From assembly GCF_018598185.1 (NCBI RefSeq), contig NZ_JAHESC010000003.1, positions 1-64,000 on the forward strand: a DNA stretch of 64,000 nt. The letters run 5' to 3'. Source of the stretch: Dawidia soli (GTDB lineage Bacteria; Bacteroidota; Bacteroidia; Cytophagales; Cyclobacteriaceae). Of the stretch, positions 17,988-27,101 are shown one piece after another; within the stretch, counting starts at the first letter, position 1; each line of letters opens with the position of its first letter. A model generated the notes under the pieces. It saw only the letters and a list, made by a program, of their open reading frames with translations, made no database searches and was not told where the DNA came from. The position numbers were made by a program, and so were the translations under genes.

Positions 17988-17995
17988 TATTTTTG
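17988..17995 (+). promoter_or_regulatory. Bacteroidota -7 box of the DUF5107-TPR gene
   Basis: TATTTTTG is a perfect match to TAnnTTTG and ends 19 bases before the ATG at 18015, which supports that start. No clear TTTG -33 box is seen at the expected place, so expression may depend on an activator. Confidence 0.5.
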
Positions 17996-18014
17996 CAAAA
18001 AACAATCGTTTTAG

Positions 18015-21000
18015 ATGAAAATCAAGAGCCAAGTATCGGTCTGGGAGGAAAATGTCGTCATTCCCACATATGGAGTAGGTAAACCAGAAAAAAATCCAAT
18101 ATTTCTTGAAAACCGTGTCTACCAGGGCAGCAGCGGCGTGGTATACCCGCACCCGGTCATCGAAAAGATCCTGGACGAGAAGCACGATCAGACTTACCGG
18201 GCGCTCTACCTGGAGAATCACTATATAAAGATCATGATCCTGCCGGAGCTTGGCGGCCGGGTGCAAATGGCGTATGATAAGATCCGGCAGCGGCATTTTG
18301 TATACTATAACCAGGTGATCAAACCGGCGCTGGTGGGGCTAACGGGGCCGTGGATCTCGGGCGGTATCGAGTTTAACTGGCCACAGCACCATCGCCCCAG
18401 CACGTTCGACCCGATCGATTATACGATCGAAGAGCACGTCGACGGCAGCAAGACCGTATGGGTGAACGAAGTGGAGCGGATGTTCCGCACAAAGGGTATG
18501 GCGGGGTTCCGTCTGTATCCCGACAAGGCTTATCTCGAGATCAACGCGCGGCTGTACAACCGTACGCCCTTTCCGCAGACGTTCCTCTGGTGGGCCAACC
18601 CGGCAGTGAAAGTGAACGACGATTACCAATCGGTGTTCCCACCGGATGTGCATGCGGTATTCGATCACGGCAAGCGCGACGTGTCGGAATTTCCGATCGC
18701 GAAGGGCACGTATTATAAAGTAGACTACTCGGCAGGCGTGGACATCTCGCGCTATAAAAATATACCGGTGCCGACATCATATATGGCCATCACCTCCAAA
18801 TACGACTTTATGGGGGGATACGAGCACGACTCTCGTGGCGGGTTGCTGCACGTGGCCAACCACCACGTGTCGCCGGGTAAAAAACAATGGACGTGGGGCA
18901 ACGGCGAGTTCGGTTATGCGTGGGACCGCAACCTGACGGACGAAGACGGTCCCTATATCGAGCTCATGACGGGTGTCTTTACGGACAACCAACCCGACTT
19001 CTCGTGGATCCAACCTTTTGAGGAACGTACGTTCACACAGTACTTCATGCCCTACGGCGAGCTGGGTGTCGTGAAGAATGCCACGCGCGACGCGATGGTG
19101 AGCCTGGAAGTACAAGGCCAATCGGTTGCGATCAAATTATACGCTACGGCGCTATACGAAGGCGCTTCGCTGGAAGTGTTTTACAACGGTCGCGGGGTGC
19201 ACCGGGAGGCGATCACGGTGTCGCCCGAGCACATTTATACCGGCGCGGTTAAGCTGGACAGTGTGCCGCAGGCAGAGCACGTGCGCCTGGTGTTGCGCAG
19301 CGCTACCGGCAAGGTGCTGGTGGAATATCAACCCGACAAGCCGGAGGTGAAACCTGTGCCCGATGCGGCCCGCCCGGCGTTGGACCCGGCGGCGATCACC
19401 AGCATCGAGCAGCTTTTTCTGACGGGTCTGCACATCGAGCAATACCGTCATGCCACGTATCGCGCTACCGACTATTACCAGGAGGCGTTACGGCGCGAGC
19501 CCGGCGACGTGCGCAACAACAACGCGCTCGGCCTTTGGTATCTCAAGCGGGGTCAATTCGCAAAAGCGGAGCCTTACCTGCGCGCGGCGATCGCCACGCT
19601 GACGCAACGCAACCCCAACCCGTACGACGGCGAGCCGTACTTCAACCTCGGCTTGTGCCTCTCCTACCTGGGCCGGTACGACGAAGCATTTGATGTATTC
19701 TATAAAGCCTGTTGGAATGCCGCCTGGCAGGACAGCGCGTATCTGCAGCTGGCCCGCCTAGCTACGCGCAAGGGTTCTTATGAGGAAGCGCTGGACCTGG
19801 CAGAGAAATCATTGGCCCGCAACTACCACAGCCACACCGCGCGCCACCTGAAGGCAGTGCTGCTGCGCAAGCTTGGCCGTGCGGCGGAGGCGCAGGCGTG
19901 GATCGCTGCTTCGCTGGCGATCGACAATTTCAACTATGGCTGTCTGTTCGAAGCGGCGCTGCTCGAAGCGGATGCGGCCGCCGCGGCTGACAAGATCCGT
20001 CAGCTGCAACACCTCATTCGCGGGTATGTTCACAACTACATCGAGTATACATTTGACTACGCGCACGCGGGCTTGTATACCGAGGCCTCGGACTTCCTGA
20101 AGCTTGCACGGAAAGAAGGCCAGCCCTCCTACCCCATGGTGCTATACTACCTGGGTTACTTTGCCGGGCTCATGCAAGATGCGGCCGTTGCGGGTCAGTG
20201 GCATGCGCAAGCGGCCGCGGCCGCCCCCGACTATTGCTTCCCCAACCGCGTGGAAGATGTGCCCGTGCTACAGGCGGCCTTGGTCGTAAACCCGCGTGAC
20301 GCCAAGGCTCATTATTACCTCGGAAACTATTGGTATGCCAACCGGCAATATGCCGATGCGATCGCTTGCTGGGAGAAGTCGGTTCAATACGACGCTTCGT
20401 TCCCGACGGCGCATCGCAACCTGGCGCTGGCGTATTACAATAAACAACAAGACGCTCAAAAGGCGTTGAAATCGTTGCAGCAGGCGTTTGCGCTTAACCC
20501 GACCGATGCACGGGTGCTGATGGAGCTGGATCAACTGTACAAGCAGCTCAACAAGCCACACGCCGAGCGGCTGGCGCTGTTGGAAAAACACCTGGACCTG
20601 ACGGTGGATCGCGACGATCTATACCTGGAACGTGTGACATTGTATAATTTGCTGGGGCAGTTCCAACAAGCCCGGCAGTTGCTGGCGGCGCGGACCTTCC
20701 ACCCGTGGGAAGGCGGCGAAGGCAAGGTGGTCGGCCAATACCTGCTGTGCCACCTGGAGCTTGCCAAGGAGGCTATTTTGCAAGGTTCGTATAGTGAAGC
20801 GCTCGAACTGTTGGATGCCGCGGAAGTGTATCCGCACAACCTGGGCGAGGGCAAGCTGTATGGCGCCCAGGAAAATGATATCTTCTATTTGAAGGGCTGC
20901 TGTTATGAGGCGCTGGGTCAGCCGGCGGAAGCCCAGGCGCATTTCCGGAAGGCCACGCTGGGGCTAAGCGAACCGGCGCAGGCGATCTACTATAACGACC

Positions 21001-21356
21001 AGCAGCCCGATAAGATCTTCTACCAGGGCCTTGGTTGGAAAAAGCTCGGTACGCCGGCACAGGCAACCGCCATCTTCCAGCGTCTGATCGACTTCGGGGC
21101 GGCGCACCGCGAGGACAAGATCCGCATCGATTACTTTGCCGTGTCGCTGCCCGACCTGTTGGTATTCGATCAGGACCTCGATCTGCGCAACCGCATCCAC
21201 TGCCACTACCTGATGGGGCTGGGCCACCTGGGTTTGGGACAGGCCGCGCAGGCAGAAGAACACTTCCAGGCGGTGCTCGCCGCGAACGCCAATCACCTGG
21301 GTGCGTTCTTCCATCGCAAGATGAATCGTATGATACTTCAGCCGTCTGTGGTATAG
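18015..21356 (+). CDS. DUF5107-type mutarotase-fold protein with long TPR region
   Basis: 1113 aa with no signal peptide. Residues about 1-345 match the DUF5107 type: YRALYLENHYIKIMILPELGGRVQ, then GIEFNWPQHHRPSTFDP and NPAVKVNDDYQSVFPP, a beta-supersandwich related to galactose mutarotases. Residues about 450-1100 are tandem TPR repeats (NNNALGLWYLKRGQFAKAEPYL, AHYYLGNYWYANRQYADAIACWE, AHRNLALAYYNKQQDAQKALKSL). The family often sits next to carbohydrate loci, and this one is divergent from the PUL regulator. A sugar-binding or enzymatic role on an intracellular product is plausible; no catalytic residue can be assigned by eye. A clear terminator follows, so it is a single-gene unit. Confidence 0.85.
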   Translation: MKIKSQVSVWEENVVIPTYGVGKPEKNPIFLENRVYQGSSGVVYPHPVIEKILDEKHDQTYRALYLENHYIKIMILPELGGRVQMAYDKIRQRHFVYYNQVIKPALVGLTGPWISGGIEFNWPQHHRPSTFDPIDYTIEEHVDGSKTVWVNEVERMFRTKGMAGFRLYPDKAYLEINARLYNRTPFPQTFLWWANPAVKVNDDYQSVFPPDVHAVFDHGKRDVSEFPIAKGTYYKVDYSAGVDISRYKNIPVPTSYMAITSKYDFMGGYEHDSRGGLLHVANHHVSPGKKQWTWGNGEFGYAWDRNLTDEDGPYIELMTGVFTDNQPDFSWIQPFEERTFTQYFMPYGELGVVKNATRDAMVSLEVQGQSVAIKLYATALYEGASLEVFYNGRGVHREAITVSPEHIYTGAVKLDSVPQAEHVRLVLRSATGKVLVEYQPDKPEVKPVPDAARPALDPAAITSIEQLFLTGLHIEQYRHATYRATDYYQEALRREPGDVRNNNALGLWYLKRGQFAKAEPYLRAAIATLTQRNPNPYDGEPYFNLGLCLSYLGRYDEAFDVFYKACWNAAWQDSAYLQLARLATRKGSYEEALDLAEKSLARNYHSHTARHLKAVLLRKLGRAAEAQAWIAASLAIDNFNYGCLFEAALLEADAAAAADKIRQLQHLIRGYVHNYIEYTFDYAHAGLYTEASDFLKLARKEGQPSYPMVLYYLGYFAGLMQDAAVAGQWHAQAAAAAPDYCFPNRVEDVPVLQAALVVNPRDAKAHYYLGNYWYANRQYADAIACWEKSVQYDASFPTAHRNLALAYYNKQQDAQKALKSLQQAFALNPTDARVLMELDQLYKQLNKPHAERLALLEKHLDLTVDRDDLYLERVTLYNLLGQFQQARQLLAARTFHPWEGGEGKVVGQYLLCHLELAKEAILQGSYSEALELLDAAEVYPHNLGEGKLYGAQENDIFYLKGCCYEALGQPAEAQAHFRKATLGLSEPAQAIYYNDQQPDKIFYQGLGWKKLGTPAQATAIFQRLIDFGAAHREDKIRIDYFAVSLPDLLVFDQDLDLRNRIHCHYLMGLGHLGLGQAAQAEEHFQAVLAANANHLGAFFHRKMNRMILQPSVV

Positions 21357-21399
21357 ATAAAATGTGTTGATAGTGTGTAACACATTGGTTTGAGAACGG

Positions 21400-21430
21400 A
21401 AGGCCGGCGTTTGCCGGCCTTTTTGTTTTT
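21400..21430 (+). terminator. Rho-independent terminator after the DUF5107-TPR gene
   Basis: AAGGCCGGC (21400-21408) pairs with GCCGGCCTT (21413-21421) across a 4-base loop, followed by a T-rich run. It sits 44 bases after the stop codon. Confidence 0.9.
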
Positions 21431-21438
21431 GGGGTGTC

Positions 21439-21537
21439 ATTGCCTTGTATTTTAGCATGGAAAGGCCCCAGATTGCCTTGTATTTTGGCACCGGCGAGGC
21501 TCATATTGCCTTGTATTTTGGCATGGAATGACCCTAG
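21439..21537. repeat. Three tandem copies of a 33-bp unit
   Basis: ATTGCCTTGTATTTTGGCA (first copy: A in place of the first G of GGCA) begins at exactly 21439, 21472 and 21505, a strict 33-base period. The first and third copies extend to GCATGGAA. The remainder of each unit differs. Because 33 is a multiple of three, one plus-strand frame gives an 11-residue periodic peptide starting LPCILAW, and a minus-strand frame gives AKIQGN repeats; neither is clearly a gene. The unit lies between the terminators of two convergent genes. Confidence 0.8.
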
Positions 21538-21543
21538 TCATAT

Positions 21544-21585
21544 AAATAAAAGGAGACCAGTTTTACTAGCCTCCTTATTTTATTT
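21544..21585 (-). terminator. Hairpin at the end of the zeta-toxin remnant
   Basis: AAATAAAAGGAG pairs with CTCCTTATTTTATTT with one small bulge and a 15-base loop. T-rich sequence lies on both sides, so it could stop transcription from either direction. It overlaps the stop codon (21580-21582) of the minus-strand gene. Confidence 0.6.
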
Positions 21586-22442
21586 GAATACTTCAATGTC
21601 ACGTAGAAATTTTTGAGAATCTCCTCCTCTGGCATCAATCATAGTCCGGACGTCTTCCATTTTGCTTTTGAAGTCCGCTTGCTCATCATTCGAAAAAGGC
21701 CTATTTCTTATGAAGGCTAACGTTGTAACTAGTTCTTGAAAATTACACGGATGCTCGGTTTCATAGACCACGTTTAACTTATCGTTTCCATCCCTCGAAT
21801 AAAGTACCAGTTTACTGACCAGCAGGCCACAAGCTTTCCCTAAAGCTAACAAGTTCGCAGGTAAAGCATGATAATTGCGATCGTGAACTTCCATTGATAC
21901 CATACGTTCCGGTGCTCCTATCCTGCTTCCATTCTCAAATCGATAGTGAACGCCCAGGCGGCTTACGTTAATATTAATACCGATTATGTGGATTTCGATT
22001 ATATAACCACGATTGTATAACGTTTGAAATAACTCAATGAAGTGCTCGACCGTACCCCCAACGTGGAATCAACCATTATACTCCGTCTTTCCTCAATGGC
22101 ATCATTCCTCAGCCTGATACTCCAATCCGTTGCATCGGGATTTACTAGATGACCTGCAAATTGATTTGTCCGTTGATCTTCCAACAATGTTGAATATGAA
22201 GGATGAATCCACCTAAGTTCGTCTGTATTAATTAGAACTTCTGCCCCCGTCTGAAGACCGACTCGAAGCTTTGTTTTTCCAGACCCTGGTTGGGCTCCCA
22301 GGAAATATGCCACAGGAGGAATAGATGAATCCGAAACATCCAGATATGTTCTTTGGATAAATTCCTGGTAGTAATACTGATGATCTTCTTCAGACAACAA
22401 ATAAGGTCGCTGCCGAATTGTAGCTTGATCTCTGGCACTCAT
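21580..22442 (-). pseudogene. Zeta-type toxin kinase, frameshifted
   Basis: The N-terminal part (from ATG at 22442) contains the Walker A motif GAQPGSGKT, then NTDELRWIHPSY and MVDSTLG, as in zeta toxins that phosphorylate UDP-N-acetylglucosamine. At the run of five G (plus strand 22055-22059) the frame slips: it stops at 21999, while the other frame continues GTVEHFIELFQTLYNRGY, then RIGAPERMVSMEVHDRNYHALPANL, to a stop at 21580, which is the expected C-terminal kinase half. One missing base in the G-run explains it. The region is visibly AT-richer than its surroundings, suggesting transfer. It is either an inactivated toxin or a homopolymer sequence error. Confidence 0.8.
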
Positions 22443-22449
22443 GGGAGTA

Positions 22450-22731
22450 TCAAGCAGCTTTTTCTTCGGCTAATATCTGCTTTAACTCGTCTTCATACTT
22501 TCGAATTTCCAATACCTTTTCGGGATAACTCAAAGTATAAAGATTAGTCTTCGCCTTTCCTATTTGATTAAACCGACTCTGATATTGATTGGCCTGGATA
22601 TGCAGGTGATTTTTCTTGGCCTTTACCGTAAGACGGACGTATCCTCCTGCTAACTGGCTCAACAGCGATACAATCTGTTCATCGATCAGAAATTTCTCAA
22701 AGCCTAAACTATCATCGCTAAACTTGTTCAT
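22450..22731 (-). CDS. Putative antitoxin of the zeta-type toxin
   Basis: 93 aa, acidic N-terminus (NKFSDDSLGFEKFLIDEQIVSLLSQL), a beta-rich middle (GGYVRLTVKAKKNHLHIQ) and a helical C-terminus (LEIRKYEDELKQILAEEKAA). It ends 7 bases before the toxin start codon in the same direction, the usual order for antitoxin then toxin. It is intact, unlike the toxin. The assignment rests on position, size and composition; no named antitoxin family is recognised. An epsilon-like partner that blocks the ATP or substrate site is the model. Confidence 0.6.
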   Translation of the reverse strand: MNKFSDDSLGFEKFLIDEQIVSLLSQLAGGYVRLTVKAKKNHLHIQANQYQSRFNQIGKAKTNLYTLSYPEKVLEIRKYEDELKQILAEEKAA

Positions 22732-22961
22732 CCTATAAAGATACGAAGCTTTTTACGATTGACTCGGGTCTTTTCCATCTGAAATATTCCGATCTCAGAG
22801 AAGCAACAAACCATTAATAATCAGATACTTATATAATCATAAGAAAAAGTTTCACGGCGTTTAAAATCATTGTTTCTGTCCTGTTGCACCAAACCGGGTA
22901 CGATTTTGAATAGCCTGCAGTTAGCAATAAATTGTACATCGACAAAGTCAACAGATAACCC

Positions 22962-23768
22962 ATGGACAAAAAGAAACTGCAAGATCAGGTTGCGATCGTT
23001 ACGGGGGCCAGCTCGGGGATCGGGGCGGGCATCGCCAGGGCGCTGGCGCGGGAAGGCGCGCGGGTGGTCGTGAACTATTCCAGCAGCCCCGACAAGGCGG
23101 CCGAAGTGTTGAAAGAAATACACGACGGCGGCGGCGAGGGGTTTACGATGAAGGCCAACGTCAGCCGGGAGGAGGATGTGCAGGCCATGTTCGCTGAGAC
23201 GATCAAGCGCTACGGCACAGTTGACATCCTGATCAACAATGCCGGGCTTCAGAAAGATGCCCGGTTCCATGAGATGACGCTGGAGGAATGGAACCAGGTG
23301 ATCGGTATCAACCTGACGGGGCAGTTCCTGTGTGCGCGCGAGGCCGTGAAGGAATTTATGCGCCGTGGCCTGGTGCCAGAGCGCTCCAAATCCGTGGGCA
23401 AGATCATTTGTATCAGCTCCGTGCACGAGGTGATCCCGTGGGCGGGGCATGCCAACTACGCGGCGTCCAAGGGGGGCGTAATGATGCTGATGAAAACGAT
23501 CGCGCAGGAGTATGCGCCGCAGAAGATCCGCATCAACAGCATCGGTCCGGGGGCTATCCGCACACCCATTAACTACGCGGCGTGGCAGACGCCGCAGGCG
23601 TATAACCAACTGCTCAAGCTCATTCCCGCGAAACGCATCGGCGAAACCGAAGATGTCAACGGCGCTGCGGTGTGGCTGGCGTCCGACGATTCGGAATATG
23701 TCAACGGCATCACGCTGTTTGTCGACGGGGGTATGTTGCTATACCCGGGCTTTGAGGACAACGGGTGA
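22962..23768 (+). CDS. SDR-family oxidoreductase, glucose 1-dehydrogenase-like
   Basis: 268 aa, the classic SDR length. NAD(P)-binding motif TGASSGIG near residues 14-21, NNAG near residue 92, catalytic Ser153 (ISSVHE), Tyr166 and Lys170 (NYAASKGG), and the C-terminal GITLFVDGGM. Sequence style is that of glucose 1-dehydrogenase-type SDRs that oxidise beta-D-glucose to gluconolactone, but SDR substrates cannot be read from motifs. The gene opens a plus-strand series with a GH63-like enzyme 34 bases downstream, then an ASRT homologue and a GH15 enzyme. Glucose released by those enzymes would be a natural substrate; this is inference. Confidence 0.85.
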   Translation: MDKKKLQDQVAIVTGASSGIGAGIARALAREGARVVVNYSSSPDKAAEVLKEIHDGGGEGFTMKANVSREEDVQAMFAETIKRYGTVDILINNAGLQKDARFHEMTLEEWNQVIGINLTGQFLCAREAVKEFMRRGLVPERSKSVGKIICISSVHEVIPWAGHANYAASKGGVMMLMKTIAQEYAPQKIRINSIGPGAIRTPINYAAWQTPQAYNQLLKLIPAKRIGETEDVNGAAVWLASDDSEYVNGITLFVDGGMLLYPGFEDNG

Positions 23769-23802
23769 TACTTCCTTTTTGTCTTTTGGTTATATTTAGC
23801 GT

Positions 23803-26418
23803 ATGAACGCTGAAAAGATCCGTCTGCAGGAAGACGTCGCGAAGAAAAAATACTGGCGCAAGTGGGGCCCTTATCTAACGGAACGGCAATGGGCCACGGT
23901 ACGGGAGGACTACAGCGAGAACGGCAATGCCTGGGAATATCTCACACACGACATGGCCCGCAGCAAGGCCTACCGTTGGGGGGAGGAAGGTATCGGTGGC
24001 ATTAGCGACGACAAACAATACCTGTGTTTTGCCCTCGGTTTCTGGAACGGCAAGGATCCTATTCTCAAAGAGCGCATGTTCGGGCTGACGGGCTACGAAG
24101 GCAACCACGGCGAAGACTGCAAGGAGCAATATTATTACCTGGACAGCACGCCGACGCATTCGTATATGAAGATGCTGTACAAGTATCCGCAGGCGGCGTT
24201 CCCGTACGCGGAACTGGTGGAAGAAAACCGCCGCCGCACGAAGGCCGACCCGGAGTACGAGCTTATCGACACCGGGGTATTCGACAACAACCGCTACTTC
24301 GATATCTTTCTGGAGTACGCCAAGGCCGACGATCACGACATGCTCATCCGCGTGACCGTACACAACCTGGGCAATGAGGCGGCTACGCTCGATGTGCTGC
24401 CCCACGTGTGGTTCCGCAATATCTGGTCGTGGAAAAGCGGCACGCAACAGCCGGAGCTTTTTCACGTAGCCGACGGCGTCGTGCAACTGAACCACGAACG
24501 ACTCGGTAAATATTATTTCTATGCCGAACAACCCGACGAGATGCTCTTTTGCGAGAATGAGACCAACACACAGCGGTTGTATGGCTATGCGTCGCCCGGC
24601 ACGTTCAAAGACGGCATCCACGAGTATGTGGTCAACAAAAAAAACAACACGCTCAACGCCAGCCGCCGGGGCACCAAGGGCGCGGCGCGTTACGCTCTGA
24701 CCGTTGCGCCCGGTGAGAAACGGGTCCTCCGCCTGCGGCTTGCCAATACCTTTCTGATCTCGCCGTTCAAAGACTTCGAAGATGTATTCACCCAACGGCT
24801 GCAAGAAGCCGACGCGTTTTACGAGGAGCTGCAGGAGAAGATCCAGGACGAAGACGATCGCAACATTCAGCGGCAAGCCTTTGCCGGCATGCTGTGGAGC
24901 AAACAATATTACTACTACGACGTAGGCAAGTGGATCCGCGGCGACGACGGCCAGCCTGCGCCGGCTAGCCGCAAGCATGGCCGCAACCGCGAGTGGATGC
25001 ACCTGCGCAATTCCGATATCATCTCGATGCCCGATAAGTGGGAGTACCCATGGTATGCTGCGTGGGATCTCGCCTTTCATACCATCCCCCTGGCGGTCGT
25101 CGACGGCGACTTCGCCAAGCACCAGCTGTTGCTCTTTACCAAGGAGTGGTACATGCACCCCAACGGGCAGCTGCCGGCCTATGAGTGGGCGCTGGGCGAC
25201 GTCAATCCGCCGGTACATGCCTGGGCAACGTACCGGGTATATAAGATCGATGAAAAACGGAACGGCAAGAGCGATCGTGTGTTTTTGGAAGAGGTCTTTC
25301 ACAAGTTGCTGCTCAACTTTACCTGGTGGGTGAATAAAAAGGACAACGAAGGAAATAATATCTTCCAGGGCGGCTTTTTAGGGATGGACAACATCGGTGT
25401 ATTCGACCGGAACACCAAGCTGCCCGGCGGCGAATATCTCGAGCAGTCCGACGGCACCAGCTGGATGGCCATGTATACCTTGAATATGCTGCGGATCTCG
25501 CTGGAGCTTTCCAAGGGAAACCCGGTATACCAAAGCCTCTCGACGAAGTTCTTTGAGCACTTCCTCTACATTGCCGGGGCGATGGCCAACATCGGCGGCG
25601 AAGGCATCAACCTCTGGGACGACGAAGACGAGTTCTTTTACGACGTGCTCAACACTTCGGACAATCAATACAGGCGCCTCAAGGTGCGCTCGATGGTCGG
25701 GCTCATCCCGCTCTTTGCGGTGGAGATCCTGGACGAGGAGATCTTTGAATCCAACCCGCAGTTCCGCGAGCGGCTGGACTGGTTCCTGCAGCATCGCGCG
25801 GACCTGGCCGGTCTTATTTCGCGCTGGGTGGAGCGGGGGCGCAAGGAACGCCACTTGTTGTCGTTGCTGCGCGGCCATCGTATGAAACGGATTCTCAAGC
25901 GCATGCTGGACGAGACGGAGTTCCTCTCTCCGTATGGCATCCGGGCGCTGTCAAAAGTATATGATGCCAAACCCTATATCTTCCGCACCAACGACACGGA
26001 TCTGAACGTAAAATATATACCGGGCGAAAGTGATTCGAACATGTTTGGCGGCAACTCCAACTGGCGGGGCCCGATCTGGTTTCCTGTCAACTATTTGCTG
26101 ATCGAATCGCTGCAACGTTTCTATCAATATTATGGCGACGACTTCCGGCTGGAGCATCCTACCGGCTCGGGGCGGATGCGCACGCTCCAAGAGATCGCCG
26201 ACGACCTGAGCGAACGACTTGTGCGCATTTTCCGCAAGGACGCGTCGGGTAAGCGTCCGGTGTATGGCCACCATCCCAGGCTGCAGTCCGACCCTAATTT
26301 CAGCGACTACATTTATTTCTATGAGTACTTCCATGGCGACAACGGCCGTGGGATCGGCGCTACCCACCAGACGGGCTGGACGGGGCTTGTTGCCAAGCTG
26401 ATCCAGCCAAAGGCGTAG
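23803..26418 (+). CDS. GH63-like (MGH1-type) glucosidase
   Basis: 871 aa, no signal peptide, so cytoplasmic. The N-terminal part has the MGH1/GH63-type pattern (RLQEDVAKKKYWRKWGPYLTER, ARSKAYRWGEEGIGGISD). The catalytic (alpha/alpha)6 region contains PWYAAWDLAFHTIPLA, with the Asp expected to serve as general acid, PAYEWALGDVNPPVHAWA, GGEYLEQSDGTSWMA, GNSNWRGPIWFPVNYLLIES and a final HGDNGRGIGATHQTGWTGL. Related proteins act on alpha-glucosides, mannosylglycerate or glucosylglycerate; the substrate here is unknown. It sits in a row with SDR, ASRT and GH15 genes, a combination that suggests turnover of an internal glucoside or compatible solute. Confidence 0.85.
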   Translation: MNAEKIRLQEDVAKKKYWRKWGPYLTERQWATVREDYSENGNAWEYLTHDMARSKAYRWGEEGIGGISDDKQYLCFALGFWNGKDPILKERMFGLTGYEGNHGEDCKEQYYYLDSTPTHSYMKMLYKYPQAAFPYAELVEENRRRTKADPEYELIDTGVFDNNRYFDIFLEYAKADDHDMLIRVTVHNLGNEAATLDVLPHVWFRNIWSWKSGTQQPELFHVADGVVQLNHERLGKYYFYAEQPDEMLFCENETNTQRLYGYASPGTFKDGIHEYVVNKKNNTLNASRRGTKGAARYALTVAPGEKRVLRLRLANTFLISPFKDFEDVFTQRLQEADAFYEELQEKIQDEDDRNIQRQAFAGMLWSKQYYYYDVGKWIRGDDGQPAPASRKHGRNREWMHLRNSDIISMPDKWEYPWYAAWDLAFHTIPLAVVDGDFAKHQLLLFTKEWYMHPNGQLPAYEWALGDVNPPVHAWATYRVYKIDEKRNGKSDRVFLEEVFHKLLLNFTWWVNKKDNEGNNIFQGGFLGMDNIGVFDRNTKLPGGEYLEQSDGTSWMAMYTLNMLRISLELSKGNPVYQSLSTKFFEHFLYIAGAMANIGGEGINLWDDEDEFFYDVLNTSDNQYRRLKVRSMVGLIPLFAVEILDEEIFESNPQFRERLDWFLQHRADLAGLISRWVERGRKERHLLSLLRGHRMKRILKRMLDETEFLSPYGIRALSKVYDAKPYIFRTNDTDLNVKYIPGESDSNMFGGNSNWRGPIWFPVNYLLIESLQRFYQYYGDDFRLEHPTGSGRMRTLQEIADDLSERLVRIFRKDASGKRPVYGHHPRLQSDPNFSDYIYFYEYFHGDNGRGIGATHQTGWTGLVAKLIQPKA

Positions 26419-26465
26419 CGGTACGCGGGCGGTGTGGCTGGCACTCTATTTTATCGGATGCCGGC

Positions 26466-26840
26466 ATGAGAAAGAATATTGGCAACACCTTGTGGGCGAT
26501 ACCCGAGGGCTATATACCGTCGGGCAGCACGGGGCCGGCGCCGGCGATGACCAGTCACGAAACGGCATGTATCCTGAATGCGGGCGATGAGGACGCCCTG
26601 GTACAGTTTACGATCTTCTTCAGCGACCGCGATCCGGTCGGCCCATACCGCGTCACGGTGCCGGCGCGACGTACCAAACATGTTCGGTTCAACGACCTGA
26701 AAGACCCGGCGCCCATTCCGTTGGATACGGACTATGCCTGTATCATCGAATCCAACGTGCCTGTTGTCGTGCAACACACGCGCCTGGACAGCCGTCAGGC
26801 CGAGAATGCTTTGCTGAGCACGATGGCCTACCCGGTGTAA
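26466..26840 (+). CDS. ASRT-family protein (sensory rhodopsin transducer homologue)
   Basis: 124 aa, about the size of the Anabaena sensory rhodopsin transducer. It starts MRKNIGNTLWAIPEGYIP, then HETACILNAGDEDALVQFTIFF, GPYRVTVPARRTKHVRFND and DYACIIESNVPVVVQHTRLDSRQ, following the all-beta single-domain pattern of the family. The founding member binds a microbial rhodopsin, but comparative work has proposed that the wider family binds small molecules, probably sugars. No rhodopsin gene is present here; the gene lies 47 bases after a GH63-like gene and upstream of a GH15 gene, in the same direction. A sugar-sensing or glycosidase-modulating role is inferred. Confidence 0.88.
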   Translation: MRKNIGNTLWAIPEGYIPSGSTGPAPAMTSHETACILNAGDEDALVQFTIFFSDRDPVGPYRVTVPARRTKHVRFNDLKDPAPIPLDTDYACIIESNVPVVVQHTRLDSRQAENALLSTMAYPV

Positions 26841-26892
26841 CCCCTGGTATGGTTTTTACACATCCGTTTATACAACTCCAATCTGCGCGTAT

Positions 26893-27036
26893 ATGGCTAA
26901 AAAGATCGCTCCGCAAAAGGAAGAGCCTAAAAAGCAGGCTCCGAAAAAAGTGACCGATATCTCGGGGCATCCGGCGAAGAGCCCGGATAATAAGCCTCAA
27001 TTATACGAGTCTAATTATAAGAAGACGCGGCGGTAG
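26893..27036 (+). CDS. Small Lys/Pro-rich basic protein (47 aa)
   Basis: The frame runs from ATG at 26893 to TAG at 27034-27036. It begins MAKKIAPQKEEPKKQAPKK, continues VTDISGHPAKSPDN and ends LYESNYKKTRR. It is highly charged, predicted disordered, with no signal peptide. It lies 52 bases after the ASRT gene and 65 bases before the GH15 start, in the same direction, so it is probably translated from the same mRNA. A nucleic-acid-binding or protein-tethering role is possible, but no family is recognised. Confidence 0.6.
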   Translation: MAKKIAPQKEEPKKQAPKKVTDISGHPAKSPDNKPQLYESNYKKTRR

Positions 27037-27101
27037 GTCGCGTGCCGCGAAAAGGCTATCTGAAGACCGCCCCCCATACGTGGCAATACAATTTATACGT
27101 C

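Noticed and set aside
21439-21537. Three-copy repeat considered as a CRISPR array
   Set aside because: The conserved part is only 19 bases and the variable part about 14 bases, too short for spacers, and no cas genes are present.
23875-25302. 475-codon minus-strand frame
   Set aside because: It mirrors the GH63-like gene; repeated VAV/VVR-type composition indicates a shadow frame.
26466-26840. Considered as part of a light-sensing system
   Set aside because: No rhodopsin, carotenoid cleavage or retinal gene lies in the window; the neighbours are carbohydrate enzymes.
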